NCBI RefSeq assembly: GCF_005960665.1
Contig: NZ_CP040676.1
Coordinates: 754,501-818,500, forward strand
Origin: Exiguobacterium mexicanum
Lineage (GTDB): Bacteria; Bacillota; Bacilli; Exiguobacteriales; Exiguobacteriaceae
Direction: 5' to 3'
DNA: 64,000 nt
Position numbers and translations under genes: made by a program. The number at the start of each line of letters is the position of its first letter. Position 1 is the first letter of the stretch. This document shows positions 34,277 to 46,173 of this stretch, in pieces. Below the pieces are notes generated by a model that worked only from the letters and a program-made list of their open reading frames with translations, was not told the DNA's origin and searched no databases.

Positions 34277-35056
34277 ATGTCTAACGTACCACACATGAAA
34301 ATTGATGACCTCCGCGTCTCAATCGAAGGAAAAGAGATCGTCAAAGGTCTTAATCTTGAAATTAAAGGTGGCGAAATTCACGCCATCATGGGTCCTAACG
34401 GGACGGGTAAATCTACACTCGCATCGGCACTTATGGGACATCCATTGTATGAAGTAACAGGCGGAAGCGTCGATTTGAACGGCGAAGATGTACTCGACAT
34501 GGAAGTTGACGAGCGCGCGCAAGCCGGAATGTTCCTCGCGATGCAGTATCCTGCTGAAATCAGTGGTGTCACGAATGCCGATTTCTTGCGTTCAGCAATC
34601 AACTCACGCCGCGAAGAAGGACAAGAAATCTCACTCATGAAGTTCATCCGTGAACTCGATGCGAAAATGGACGTCCTCGAGATCCCTTCAGAAATGGCAC
34701 ACCGCTATTTGAACGAAGGCTTCTCAGGCGGAGAGAAAAAACGTAACGAGATTCTTCAAATGATGATGATTAAACCGAATATCGCCATCCTCGATGAAAT
34801 TGACTCAGGTCTCGACATCGATGCGCTCAAAGTCGTCGCCAAAGGCGTCAACGAAATGCGCTCAGAAGAGTTCGGTTGCTTGATTATCACGCACTACCAA
34901 CGTCTCCTCAACTATATCGAGCCAGACTTTGTTCACATCATGATGGACGGGAAAATCGTCATGTCAGGTGGCAAAGAGCTTGCACAACGACTCGAAGCTG
35001 AAGGTTACGACTGGGTGAAGCAAGATCTTGGAATGACAGTAGACACAGAAGCGTAA
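34277..35056 (+). CDS. sufC: Fe-S cluster assembly ATPase SufC
   Basis: The 259-aa ABC ATPase has Walker A GPNGTGKST (about 38-46), signature FSGGEKKRNEI and Walker B IAILDEIDSGLD. It drives the SufBCD scaffold that builds and transfers iron-sulfur clusters. First gene of sufC-sufD-sufS-sufU-sufB, the standard Firmicute order. GGAAGGGG lies before the ATG. Confidence 0.95.
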   Translation: MSNVPHMKIDDLRVSIEGKEIVKGLNLEIKGGEIHAIMGPNGTGKSTLASALMGHPLYEVTGGSVDLNGEDVLDMEVDERAQAGMFLAMQYPAEISGVTNADFLRSAINSRREEGQEISLMKFIRELDAKMDVLEIPSEMAHRYLNEGFSGGEKKRNEILQMMMIKPNIAILDEIDSGLDIDALKVVAKGVNEMRSEEFGCLIITHYQRLLNYIEPDFVHIMMDGKIVMSGGKELAQRLEAEGYDWVKQDLGMTVDTEA

Positions 35057-35068
35057 GGAGGCTGTACG

Positions 35069-37983
<2,915 letters not shown>

Positions 37984-38002
37984 GTAGAAGGAGGAGACCG
38001 AT

Positions 38003-39400
38003 ATGGCGAAAAACATGCCTGACATTGGCGATTATAAATATGGCTTCCATGACCGAGACATCTCGATTTTCCGTTCAGGCCGCGGCTTGACGAATGAAAT
38101 CGTAGAGACGATCTCGCGCATGAAAGAAGAACCGGCATGGATGCTCGAGTTCCGTTTGAAATCACTCGAACAGTTCCGCAAAATGCCGATGCCGACATGG
38201 GGCGGCGATCTCACGGCACTCGATTTCGATGAGATCACGTACTATGTTAAACCGTCTGAAAAGACAGAGCACTCGTGGGACGAGGTTCCTGAAGAAATCA
38301 AACGTACGTTTGACAAGCTCGGAATCCCGGAAGCGGAGCAAAAATACTTGGCAGGCGTCTCGGCTCAGTATGAGTCTGAAGTCGTCTATCACAGCATGCA
38401 AGAAGATTTCGAATCAAAAGGTGTCATCTTCAAAGATACAGACACGGCGCTCAAAGAAGATGAAGCCATCTTCCGTGAGTATTTCGGGAAATTGATTCCG
38501 CCGACGGACAACAAGTTCGCGGCACTCAACTCGGCTGTATGGTCAGGTGGCTCATTCATCTACGTACCAAAAGGCGTGAAGCTCGAGCAACCGCTCCAAG
38601 CTTACTTCCGCATCAACTCAGAGAACATGGGTCAGTTCGAGCGGACGCTCATCATCGTCGACGAGGGCGCTTCTGTCCATTACGTCGAAGGATGTACAGC
38701 ACCGGTCTACACGACGAACTCACTTCACTCAGCGGTCGTTGAGATTTTCGTCAACAAAGACGCATACTGCCGCTATACGACGATCCAGAACTGGGCGAAC
38801 AACGTCTACAACTTGGTCACGAAGCGTGCCGTCTGTGAAGCGGGTGGATCGATGGAGTGGATCGATGGTAACATCGGTTCGAAACTCACGATGAAATACC
38901 CGGCTGTCATCTTGAAAGGTGAAGGTTCACGCGGGATGACGCTCTCGATCGCTCTCGGCGGTAAAGGGCAGCACCAAGACGCGGGCGCGAAAATGATTCA
39001 CCTCGCACCGAACACGTCGTCGTCAATCGTCTCGAAGTCGATTTCGAAACAAGGCGGAAAAGTCTCGTATCGCGGAATCGTCCACTTCGGTCGTAAAGCG
39101 AAAGGCGCGCGTTCGAACATCGAATGTGACACGCTCATCATGGACAACGAGTCGACGTCGGACACGATCCCGTACAACGAGATTTTGAACGACCAAGTCT
39201 CACTCGAGCACGAAGCGAAAGTCTCAAAAGTGTCAGAAGAGCAACTCTTCTACCTCATGAGCCGCGGAATCTCGGAAGAAGAAGCGACGGAAATGATCGT
39301 CATGGGCTTCATCGAGCCGTTCACGAAAGAATTGCCAATGGAATATGCCGTCGAAATGAACCGTCTCATCAAGTTTGAGATGGAAGGATCGATCGGATAA
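38003..39400 (+). CDS. sufB: Fe-S cluster assembly scaffold SufB
   Basis: A 465-aa scaffold subunit; [19 protein letters not shown] near the N-terminus and [24 protein letters not shown] in the core are SufB-specific. [21 protein letters not shown] holds the conserved Cys of the cluster-transfer path. The C-terminal [27 protein letters not shown] parallels SufD. GAAGGAGGAG precedes ATG 38003. Last gene of the operon, followed by a strong terminator. Confidence 0.95.
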   Translation: MAKNMPDIGDYKYGFHDRDISIFRSGRGLTNEIVETISRMKEEPAWMLEFRLKSLEQFRKMPMPTWGGDLTALDFDEITYYVKPSEKTEHSWDEVPEEIKRTFDKLGIPEAEQKYLAGVSAQYESEVVYHSMQEDFESKGVIFKDTDTALKEDEAIFREYFGKLIPPTDNKFAALNSAVWSGGSFIYVPKGVKLEQPLQAYFRINSENMGQFERTLIIVDEGASVHYVEGCTAPVYTTNSLHSAVVEIFVNKDAYCRYTTIQNWANNVYNLVTKRAVCEAGGSMEWIDGNIGSKLTMKYPAVILKGEGSRGMTLSIALGGKGQHQDAGAKMIHLAPNTSSSIVSKSISKQGGKVSYRGIVHFGRKAKGARSNIECDTLIMDNESTSDTIPYNEILNDQVSLEHEAKVSKVSEEQLFYLMSRGISEEEATEMIVMGFIEPFTKELPMEYAVEMNRLIKFEMEGSIG

Positions 39401-39418
39401 TCCTGTATAGATAGAGAA

Positions 39419-39456
39419 GGACGGTTGACATGAACTCATGTCGACCGTCTTTTTTG
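39419..39456 (+). terminator. Terminator of the suf operon
   Basis: GGACGGTTGACATGA and TCATGTCGACCGTCT pair (one mismatch) and run into TTTTTT. Confidence 0.85.
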
Positions 39457-39533
39457 TCGATTATGTCTGTAAACAGAGAATAGGGAATGGAATTAGATGA
39501 CGCGTGTCTATAGATGCGAGAGGAGACAATCAC

Positions 39534-39908
39534 ATGCTGTTCTTGGTAATGGGATATTTCGACGCTGACAAAATGAACGAGAAGTCCGACCTAGAAATCG
39601 ATCAAATCATGGCGACGTGTGAACGACACTTACAGGAGCTGTATGCAAGTGAAAAGGTATTGATGGACATGGGGCTTGAAGCGAGCGTGAAACAACTCAA
39701 GCGGGAGTCACAGCAGATTTCGATTACAGATGGGTCCGCTACAGAATCGAAAGAAGTGATGGGAAGTGCGTTCGTGATTGAAGCGTTGGATATGGAGGAT
39801 GCGCTCAGAATCGCTTCCATCCATCCGACGACCCAAGTGCCCGAAGCGGAAGCATTGGGGTGGAGGCTCGAGATTCGGCCGATTCACTATTATCGAGAAC
39901 GAGAATAA
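39534..39908 (+). CDS. YCII-related (DGPF-like) small protein
   Basis: From ATG 39534 (GAGGAGAC upstream) a 124-aa protein with the ferredoxin-like alpha/beta layout of YCII proteins: MLFLVMGYFDADKMNEKSD, a central GSAFVIEALDMEDALRIASIHPT, and a C-terminal RLEIRPIHYY. It is probably a small cytosolic enzyme or stress protein of unknown substrate. The ending WRLEIRPIHYY is the usual final strand. It stands alone before the SAM riboswitch. Confidence 0.7.
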   Translation: MLFLVMGYFDADKMNEKSDLEIDQIMATCERHLQELYASEKVLMDMGLEASVKQLKRESQQISITDGSATESKEVMGSAFVIEALDMEDALRIASIHPTTQVPEAEALGWRLEIRPIHYYRERE

Positions 39909-39947
39909 ATGATGACTTCACCTGTAAAGATTATGCAAAAAAACATA

Positions 39948-39976
39948 TTGACATTCCATGGAAACGCCGTCATAAT
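39948..39976 (+). promoter_or_regulatory. Promoter of the second SAM riboswitch
   Basis: TTGACA (39948-39953), 17-bp spacer and CATAAT (39971-39976). Confidence 0.8.
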
Positions 39977-39997
39977 ACAAAGTAATTTGATATGAAT

Positions 39998-40115
39998 ACT
40001 CTTATTAAGAGCAGGTGGAGGGAATTAGCCCTATGAAGCCCGGCAACCATCCGTACTGAATCGCCAGTACGGAAACGGTGCTAAATCTAACAGCGAACGC
40101 TGAGAGATGAGAGGA
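39998..40115 (+). promoter_or_regulatory. SAM-I (S box) riboswitch before an exported propeller protein
   Basis: CTCTTATTAAGAGCAGGTGGAGGG, CCCTATGAAGCCCGGCAACC, a CCGTACTG...CAGTACGG P3 stem, GGTGCTAAATC and GATGAGAGG are all S-box blocks in order. The terminator is at 40132-40171, before the TTG start at 40225. The only downstream gene is the exported beta-propeller-like protein. Confidence 0.95.
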
Positions 40116-40131
40116 AATCGGAATTTTTCGG

Positions 40132-40171
40132 AATCCTTCTGTCTCGTTTATGAGTTCAGAAGGATTTTTTT
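40132..40171 (+). terminator. Riboswitch terminator before the propeller gene
   Basis: AATCCTTCTG (40132-40141) and CAGAAGGATT (40157-40166) followed by T residues. Confidence 0.85.
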
Positions 40172-40224
40172 GCATTCTGCCTCTAACAGAGTTTCTATCA
40201 AAAAAATCTAAGGGGGAATTTATT

Positions 40225-41607
40225 TTGAAAGGAAAGTTCTTATTAAGTGCAGCGCTCGTCACAGGATTAACGGTCTCGTCAGCTTTACCGGTTACATATG
40301 CGCATGACGAGCTAGGAGACATCAACATCGAGAAAGGGCAACGTAACCCGGATGAAATCAGTTCGGTTTCCGTGACGAAAGGAAGTAAGAACGTCAAGTA
40401 TCTACATGAGACGGCAGCGGTACCACTGAAAGAAATCAGAGAAGGCGTGAAAAACAGTACGGCTGATGTGTATGCTCATAAAGGATTCGCGTATACAGGA
40501 ACACATACTTCAGGTGGAGGTAACGGCGGGGTTCGCGTATTTGATTTGAAAGACCCATCTAACCCGAAAGAAGTCGCAGTATTTGCCGATCAAGACATTC
40601 CTGGTACGTGGCAGGAAAAAGTCATCGTGAAGACGGTGAACACCAAATCGTTTAAAGGTGATTTGGCCGTTGTCTCGGTTCAACAACTCGACTCTAAAAA
40701 TCCGAATTCGAAAGGCGGGTTCCTCATCTATGATGTGACTAACCCGTATGAGCCGAAGAAGTTAGGCTTCTATGAGGTCACGAAAAAGACGAGAGGGACA
40801 CATGAGCTTTATTTGACGACACAAGGGGACCGGGTATTGGTCCTTGCCTCGAACCCTTATGCAGATTACTATTCGCACGGGAAAGAGAAGGATTTCCAAC
40901 TCGTAGATGTGACCAACCCAGCGGAACCGAAGAAGCTATACGAATTCGATCCACGTTCTTTGCCGGAAGTGGATGAAAGCTTTGACGGATACACGTGGAA
41001 CGCGCCAGATGGCAAGAAGAGACCAGTCTTCAACCATAGCGCCTATGCGGATGAGAACGGGAAAACAGCGTTTCTCTCGTTCTGGGATCTTGGGACGATC
41101 ATCCTGGACATCTCAGACCCAGACAATGTGACATACGAAGGACGGACGACATTTGCGTCAGATCAACAAGGATCGGCGCACTCGGCGGCACTTGCAAAAG
41201 GCGGCACGATACTCGTCGAAACGAGAGAAGTGTATGCGCCGGTTAAATCAGGCTACGAACAAGCGTACGGATACACTCGAATCTTCGACATTAAAAATAA
41301 AACGAATCCGAAACTATTGAGCGAATTCAAGACGGATTTGACAGAAGATATCTCTGAGAATCCGGCTGAACAAGTGACGTTCGGTAAGACGGTACACGAT
41401 CCAAAAGTACATGGGAACACGTTATACCTGTCTCACTACGCGGGCGGGGTTCGAACTGTTGATATTTCGAATCCAAGTCACCCGGTACAAATCGGAAAAT
41501 ACGTGCCGGCCGATGCGAACATCTGGGGCGTCTACGTCGATCAAAACTATGTGCTCGCGTCTGACATGGGTACAGGGTTGAAAGTGCTACAAAAAAACAA
41601 TAAGTAA
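40225..41607 (+). CDS. Exported LVIVD-type beta-propeller-like protein under SAM riboswitch
   Basis: TTG 40225 after AAGGGGGAA starts a 460-aa protein with a signal peptide (residues 1-26, ending VTYA). The mature part shows at least six repeats of a D-h-x-N/D-P-x-x-P unit: VRVFDLKDPSNPKEV, FLIYDVTNPYEPKKL, FQLVDVTNPAEPKKL, IILDISDPDN, RIFDIKNKTNPKLL and VRTVDISNPSHPVQI. This is the LVIVD repeat pattern, predicted to form a propeller. No anchor motif or catalytic site is visible. Being the only gene behind a SAM riboswitch, it probably works in methionine or sulfur scavenging or binding, but that is inference. Confidence 0.8.
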   Translation: MKGKFLLSAALVTGLTVSSALPVTYAHDELGDINIEKGQRNPDEISSVSVTKGSKNVKYLHETAAVPLKEIREGVKNSTADVYAHKGFAYTGTHTSGGGNGGVRVFDLKDPSNPKEVAVFADQDIPGTWQEKVIVKTVNTKSFKGDLAVVSVQQLDSKNPNSKGGFLIYDVTNPYEPKKLGFYEVTKKTRGTHELYLTTQGDRVLVLASNPYADYYSHGKEKDFQLVDVTNPAEPKKLYEFDPRSLPEVDESFDGYTWNAPDGKKRPVFNHSAYADENGKTAFLSFWDLGTIILDISDPDNVTYEGRTTFASDQQGSAHSAALAKGGTILVETREVYAPVKSGYEQAYGYTRIFDIKNKTNPKLLSEFKTDLTEDISENPAEQVTFGKTVHDPKVHGNTLYLSHYAGGVRTVDISNPSHPVQIGKYVPADANIWGVYVDQNYVLASDMGTGLKVLQKNNK

Positions 41608-41620
41608 GGATCTCTCGACG

Positions 41621-41651
41621 ACCAGCGAAGCTCGACTTCGCTGGTTTTTTG
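41621..41651 (+). terminator. Terminator of the propeller gene
   Basis: ACCAGCGAAG (41621-41630) and CTTCGCTGGT (41635-41644) with T run. Confidence 0.9.
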
Positions 41652-41743
41652 TATAATCTAAAGCAGATCGCATTTTTTGTCGTGAAACGAAGGCGAGTCG
41701 GGTATGCTAAGAAAGAGAACACGTTTAGAAAGGGATGAAGCAT

Positions 41744-42715
41744 ATGGATCACAATACGATTGACCCAGAAGACATCACCCGCATCGCCGTCGTCGGCGCC
41801 GGATGGGTCGGCGTCAGTTTCGCCTATCAACTGTCGATGGCCGCGCTCTGTGAAGAGCTCGTCTTAATCGACTCGAACCACGCCAAGGCCGAAGGGGAGG
41901 CGATGGACCTCAACCACGGCATCTCGTTCGCGCCGAGCCCGGTCCGCATTTGGGCAGGGGACTACTCGGACTGCCGTGACGCCGATATCGTCGTCATCAC
42001 GGCCGGTGCCGCTCAAAAGCTCGGTCAGACCCAGATGGACCTGGCTGAACAAAACGCGGTCGTCGTCCGTGACGTCACGAAACAAATCATGGCGAGCGGA
42101 TTCGACGGCATCATCGTCGTCGCAACGAACCCGGTCAACGTCATGGCGCACGTCGCCTTTGAGGCGTCAGGCTTGCCGAAGCACCGCGTCATCGGTTCGG
42201 GTACGGTGCTTGACACGGCCCGTCTTCGTTATAAGGTCGGCGAGTACTTCGACTTGTCGCCGCGGAACTGTCACGTCTATTACATGGGTGAGCACGGTGC
42301 CGGGGGCTTCGTCGCCTGGGACAACGCCCGCGTTTACGGGAAGTCGATGAAGCAGCTACTTGAAGAGAATGAATCGTATCGCCAAGAAGATTTGGACGCC
42401 ATCTATCAAGGGGTCCGCGATGCGGCGAATCAAATCATCGAATATAAAAGCGCGGCGTACTACGCGATCGGGCTCGGGCTCCTCCGAATCGTCCGCGCCA
42501 TCGTCCGGAACGAGAACTCCGTCGTGACGATCGGTGCCCACCTCGATGGTGAATACGGTGCCTCAGGTCTTCATATCGGCGTACCGGCCTTGATTGACCG
42601 GACCGGCATCCGCCAAATCATCGAGATCGAACTGACGGACGAGGAACAGGGGCAGTTCGATGCCTCGGTCGGACGGATTCGCCAAACGATTGACAACATC
42701 GAATCATCAACATAA
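41744..42715 (+). CDS. L-lactate dehydrogenase family protein with altered substrate loop
   Basis: I start at ATG 41744, ten bases after AAAGGG; ATG 41735 is too close. The 323-aa protein has the NAD fold VVGAGWVGVSF (16-26) with LIDSN specifying NAD, Asp157 and Arg160 (LDTARLRY, equal to D168/R171) and His184 in MGEHG. Two key places deviate. The mobile loop reads QKLGQTQMDL, so Q97 replaces the catalytic Arg109 of LDH/MDH. GEHGA replaces GEHGD after the catalytic His. It is probably an LDH-family 2-hydroxyacid dehydrogenase with another substrate or weak activity. The name ldh is withheld for that reason. Confidence 0.8.
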   Translation: MDHNTIDPEDITRIAVVGAGWVGVSFAYQLSMAALCEELVLIDSNHAKAEGEAMDLNHGISFAPSPVRIWAGDYSDCRDADIVVITAGAAQKLGQTQMDLAEQNAVVVRDVTKQIMASGFDGIIVVATNPVNVMAHVAFEASGLPKHRVIGSGTVLDTARLRYKVGEYFDLSPRNCHVYYMGEHGAGGFVAWDNARVYGKSMKQLLEENESYRQEDLDAIYQGVRDAANQIIEYKSAAYYAIGLGLLRIVRAIVRNENSVVTIGAHLDGEYGASGLHIGVPALIDRTGIRQIIEIELTDEEQGQFDASVGRIRQTIDNIESST

Positions 42716-42718
42716 AAA

Positions 42719-42748
42719 GGACCCGGCTGCAATCGCAGCCGGGTTTGT
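42719..42748. terminator. Bidirectional terminator between the LDH-like gene and agcS
   Basis: ACCCGGCTGC (42721-42730) and GCAGCCGGGT (42735-42744), with A residues before and T after, between convergent genes. Confidence 0.85.
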
Positions 42749-42750
42749 CA

Positions 42751-44133
42751 TTACGACGCCTTCTTCTCGGCGACGTCTTTCTTATAATATTTCTCGGACG
42801 TGAAGAACTCGGTCGTCAAGCGCTTCACTTCGCCGCTCAACATCAAGACGGCAATCATGTTCGGGATAAGAATCATCGCGAGCATCAAATCAAGGAAGTT
42901 CCAAATCATCTGTGCTCCACCGATTGCACCGATGACGATTGAGCCGATATAGACGACTTTCATCAGGAAGCCGGCCTTCAAACCGAATAAGTACTCGGCT
43001 TGGCGCGACCCGTAGAAGATGATGACGATAATCGTCGACAAGACGAAGAAGATGAGCGAGATTGTGACGAGCAGGCTACCCGTGTAACCGAAGTACTGTT
43101 GGAACGCGATTGTTGTCAGGGCGGCTGGATCGTTCATCGCATCGGCCCGTGTCCATACACCGGACGACAAAACAACGAACGCCGTCGTGCTACAGATGAT
43201 GAGTGTATCGATGACGATCCCGATCACGGCCCAAAAACCTTGCCGGACCGGATGATCCGTTTGCGCAGCGGCGTGGGCAATCGGTGCCGTCCCGAGTCCT
43301 GCCTCGTTCGAATAAAGACCACGGGCGAAGCCCCAACGAATCGTCTCGGCGATGGCGGCACCAGCGAAACCACCGAGAGCGGCCATCGGTTGGAATGCGT
43401 ATGAGAAGATGAGCCCGAGTACTTCCGGGATTTGTGAGAAATTCATCAAGACGATGATGAAACCGGCACCGACATAGACGAGTGCCATCGCCGGGACGAT
43501 GACTTCCGTCACTTTCGCGATGCGTTTCATACCGCCGAAGACGACGAGGGCGACGAGCCCGGCGACGATAATCCCGGTCACAAGGGTATTGCCGTTGAAC
43601 GTCTCTCTGACGGCCGAACTGACGGCGTTTCCTTGAACCATGATACTCGGGATGAGTTCGATCATGAGAGCGAAGGCGAACCATGAGGCGAGCCATTTCA
43701 GCTTCAAGCCTTTCGCCATATAGTAGACGGGACCGCCGACAAATTCACCGGCCTCGTTCTTCTCGCGGTAACGGACGGCGAGGACGCTCTCCGAGAACTT
43801 GATGGCCATCCCGACGACGGCGATGACCCACATCCAGAAGATGGCGCCCGGACCGCCGAACATGATGGCGGCTGGTACCCCGATGATATTGGCGGCACCG
43901 ATCGTCGAAGATAAGGCCGACGTCAATGCCTGGCGGGGACTGATGTCACCTTCACCTTTTGGTTTTTTGAAAACACTGCCTAACGTTTGTTGCATTATGT
44001 AGATGGGGTATCGGAATTGGAAGAATCCTAAACGAATCGTCAAATAGAGTCCAGACAAAACGAGTAACGAGATGATTGGCACACCCCATAGCCAATCTGA
44101 AATTGTCGTCACCACAGTCACAAGTTGTTCCAC
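42751..44133 (-). CDS. Sodium:alanine symporter family protein (AgcS)
   Basis: A 460-aa membrane protein with about 11 helices starting at GTG 44133 (GGAGTGG upstream). GDISPRQALTSALSSTIGAANIIGVPAAI, GGPGAIFWMW and GFARGLYSNEAGLGTAPIAHAAA are the AGCS family marks. It imports alanine or glycine with Na+. Monocistronic, and convergent with the LDH-like gene. Confidence 0.9.
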   Translation of the reverse strand: MEQLVTVVTTISDWLWGVPIISLLVLSGLYLTIRLGFFQFRYPIYIMQQTLGSVFKKPKGEGDISPRQALTSALSSTIGAANIIGVPAAIMFGGPGAIFWMWVIAVVGMAIKFSESVLAVRYREKNEAGEFVGGPVYYMAKGLKLKWLASWFAFALMIELIPSIMVQGNAVSSAVRETFNGNTLVTGIIVAGLVALVVFGGMKRIAKVTEVIVPAMALVYVGAGFIIVLMNFSQIPEVLGLIFSYAFQPMAALGGFAGAAIAETIRWGFARGLYSNEAGLGTAPIAHAAAQTDHPVRQGFWAVIGIVIDTLIICSTTAFVVLSSGVWTRADAMNDPAALTTIAFQQYFGYTGSLLVTISLIFFVLSTIIVIIFYGSRQAEYLFGLKAGFLMKVVYIGSIVIGAIGGAQMIWNFLDLMLAMILIPNMIAVLMLSGEVKRLTTEFFTSEKYYKKDVAEKKAS

Positions 44134-44225
44134 ATCACCACTCCTATCCAGTATTTTACTTATATATTGTTGCCTAACGAGACAGAGGCTAAACCCATTC
44201 TTTCAAATTAGAGGAGGAGACTTAT

Positions 44226-44498
44226 ATGAAACAGGCACAGCATCTTATCGTATCAGGCCGGGTCCAAGGGGTCGGCTTCCGTTACTTCGCGCAAGCGACT
44301 GCCCTTAAATACGGCATCACAGGTTGGGTCCGGAATTTGAATGATGGGACGGTTGAACTTCAAATCGAAGGAGACGCGGAGAGACTCGAATCATATAAAC
44401 GCGCCCTCTATGACGGGAATCGTTTTGTCGGGGTCGAACGGATTGAAGCGGAAGACACGACGGTCGAATCATTCCGGAAGTTTGATATCCGTTATTGA
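44226..44498 (+). CDS. acyP: Acylphosphatase
   Basis: A 90-aa enzyme hydrolysing carboxyl phosphates. VSGRVQGVGFRYFAQ (about 9-23) carries the catalytic Arg (about 19). GITGWVRNLNDGTVELQIEG carries the catalytic Asn (about 37). Length is standard. GAGGAGG precedes the ATG. Confidence 0.95.
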   Translation: MKQAQHLIVSGRVQGVGFRYFAQATALKYGITGWVRNLNDGTVELQIEGDAERLESYKRALYDGNRFVGVERIEAEDTTVESFRKFDIRY

Positions 44499-44620
44499 CC
44501 ATTTTTCTCATTTACAACTAGTCAGTGAGTGCGACCAACCGATAATTTGTAAATTAAGGGAACGGTTCCATATGAAAAATCCACATTTCAAAAAAATAAA
44601 CATCATTTTTAAGGATAGGG

Positions 44621-44648
44621 TGGTCAAAAAAATGAAAGTGTGTATAAT
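44621..44648 (+). promoter_or_regulatory. Promoter of brnQ
   Basis: TGGTCA (44621-44626), 16-bp spacer and TATAAT (44643-44648). Confidence 0.55.
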
Positions 44649-44666
44649 GAAATAGACCAAGCGCTT

Positions 44667-44681
44667 TATTGTCAGAAAATT
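44667..44681 (+). promoter_or_regulatory. CodY box in the brnQ leader
   Basis: TATTGTCAGAAAATT matches the CodY consensus AATTTTCWGAAAATT at 13 of 15 positions. It lies about 20 bases past the -10, suited to block elongation or initiation when branched amino acids and GTP are high. Confidence 0.65.
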
Positions 44682-44739
44682 TAGTCATTTGATTCATTGG
44701 GTAACACGGAAGGTATTACATGTATGTGGAGGTAGTTGT

Positions 44740-46059
44740 ATGAAAAAATCGACATTATTCCCGTTAGCGTTCACGATTTTCGCATTATTCTTCGGGGCCG
44801 GGAACTTGCTGTTCCCACCGATGTTAGGTGCGATGGCAGGACAGAACCTCGTCCCAGCCCTAGTCGGTTTCGTCATTACCGGCGTCGGGCTACCATTACT
44901 CGCGCTCTTCGCAGTCGCGCGGGTCGGCGGTGGGTCTGACCAAATCGCTCGGTATATTCCGAAGCGTCTTGCTCTCGTCTTGACGGGATTAATGTACGTG
45001 GCAATCGGGCCGTTCTTCGGGATTCCTCGGACGGCAGCCGTCACGTATGAGATGGGAGTCGTACCGTTCCTCGGTGCGCCATCTACGCTCACGCTCGCAA
45101 TCAGTTCAACTGTCTTCTTCGGATTAACGTTCTTCTTGACGTTACGCGCTCAAAAATTGATTGAAATCATCGGACGCATCATCACACCAATCCTCTTGCT
45201 CTTGCTTGCGGCAATCGGAATCACGAACCTCGTGGCTCCACTCGGGAAGCCGGTCGCACCAGCAGAAGGATATGAGACATGGATGGGTGCTCTCGGGGAA
45301 GGTTTCAAACAAGGTTACTTGACGATGGACGTCTTCGGCGCACTCGTCTTCGGGGCCATCGTGCTCGTTACGCTCAAAGCGAACGGTATGACAGACCAAA
45401 AAGAAGCGTCTTCGCTTCTCCGCTCGTCAGGCTTACTTGCCGTCACATGTTTGATGCTCGTCTATATCTCGCTCGGATCGATCGGAGCGAATATGACGGG
45501 TCAAACGGGGACGACAGATGGCGCAAGCTTGCTTCAAGCGTTCGCCGGTTCTTCATTCGGACAAGTCGGAATGCTCGCACTTGGGGCAGCAGTCTTCCTC
45601 GCTTGTTTGACGACAGCGGTCGGGCTCATCACTGAGTTCTCACGCTTCATCAGCAACACGTTCGAATCACTCAAGTATTATCAGGTCGTTATCGCGACGA
45701 CGTTGTTCGGCTATCTCATCTCACTCGTCGGAATCGGTACGTTGATTCAAATCGCGGTACCGCTTCTCACGCTCTTGTATCCGGTCATGATCGCACTCGT
45801 TCTCGTGTCGATCACGGAACGCATTCAACGCAACCCTCACGTCGCTATGAAGGCGACAGTGTATACGGCCCTCGTGCTCTCGCTCTTTGAGACGACACAC
45901 GGTTTGGCGCCGTCTGCTGCAACCGAATGGATCACGAACTTGCCGATGGCCGAGATCGGGCTCGCCTGGGCGGTTCCAACGTTGATCGTGTATGTGATTA
46001 CGCTTTTCTTACCGAAACAACGTTCCAATCAATTACTCGCTCAATCACGCATCTCATAA
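44740..46059 (+). CDS. brnQ: Branched-chain amino acid:cation symporter BrnQ
   Basis: Start ATG 44740, eight bases after GGAGG. The 439-aa carrier with about 12 helices opens with LAFTIFALFFGAGNLLFPPMLG, the LIVCS family mark, followed by KRLALVLTGLMYVAIGPFFGIPRTAAVTYE. It imports leucine, isoleucine and valine with Na+ or H+. A promoter and CodY box lie upstream; a terminator ends the unit. Confidence 0.9.
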   Translation: MKKSTLFPLAFTIFALFFGAGNLLFPPMLGAMAGQNLVPALVGFVITGVGLPLLALFAVARVGGGSDQIARYIPKRLALVLTGLMYVAIGPFFGIPRTAAVTYEMGVVPFLGAPSTLTLAISSTVFFGLTFFLTLRAQKLIEIIGRIITPILLLLLAAIGITNLVAPLGKPVAPAEGYETWMGALGEGFKQGYLTMDVFGALVFGAIVLVTLKANGMTDQKEASSLLRSSGLLAVTCLMLVYISLGSIGANMTGQTGTTDGASLLQAFAGSSFGQVGMLALGAAVFLACLTTAVGLITEFSRFISNTFESLKYYQVVIATTLFGYLISLVGIGTLIQIAVPLLTLLYPVMIALVLVSITERIQRNPHVAMKATVYTALVLSLFETTHGLAPSAATEWITNLPMAEIGLAWAVPTLIVYVITLFLPKQRSNQLLAQSRIS

Positions 46060-46071
46060 GCAAGTGAACGA

Positions 46072-46103
46072 ACACCCATCCTCTGGTCAAGGATGGGTGT
46101 TTT
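46072..46103 (+). terminator. Terminator of brnQ
   Basis: ACACCCATCC (46072-46081) and GGATGGGTGT (46091-46100) with TTTT. Confidence 0.85.
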
Positions 46104-46173
46104 GCTGTCTTATCGTTTGCTCATTCCATTCATCAACAAGTAAAATGAAAGGATGAAAAGGAAGTGACATACA

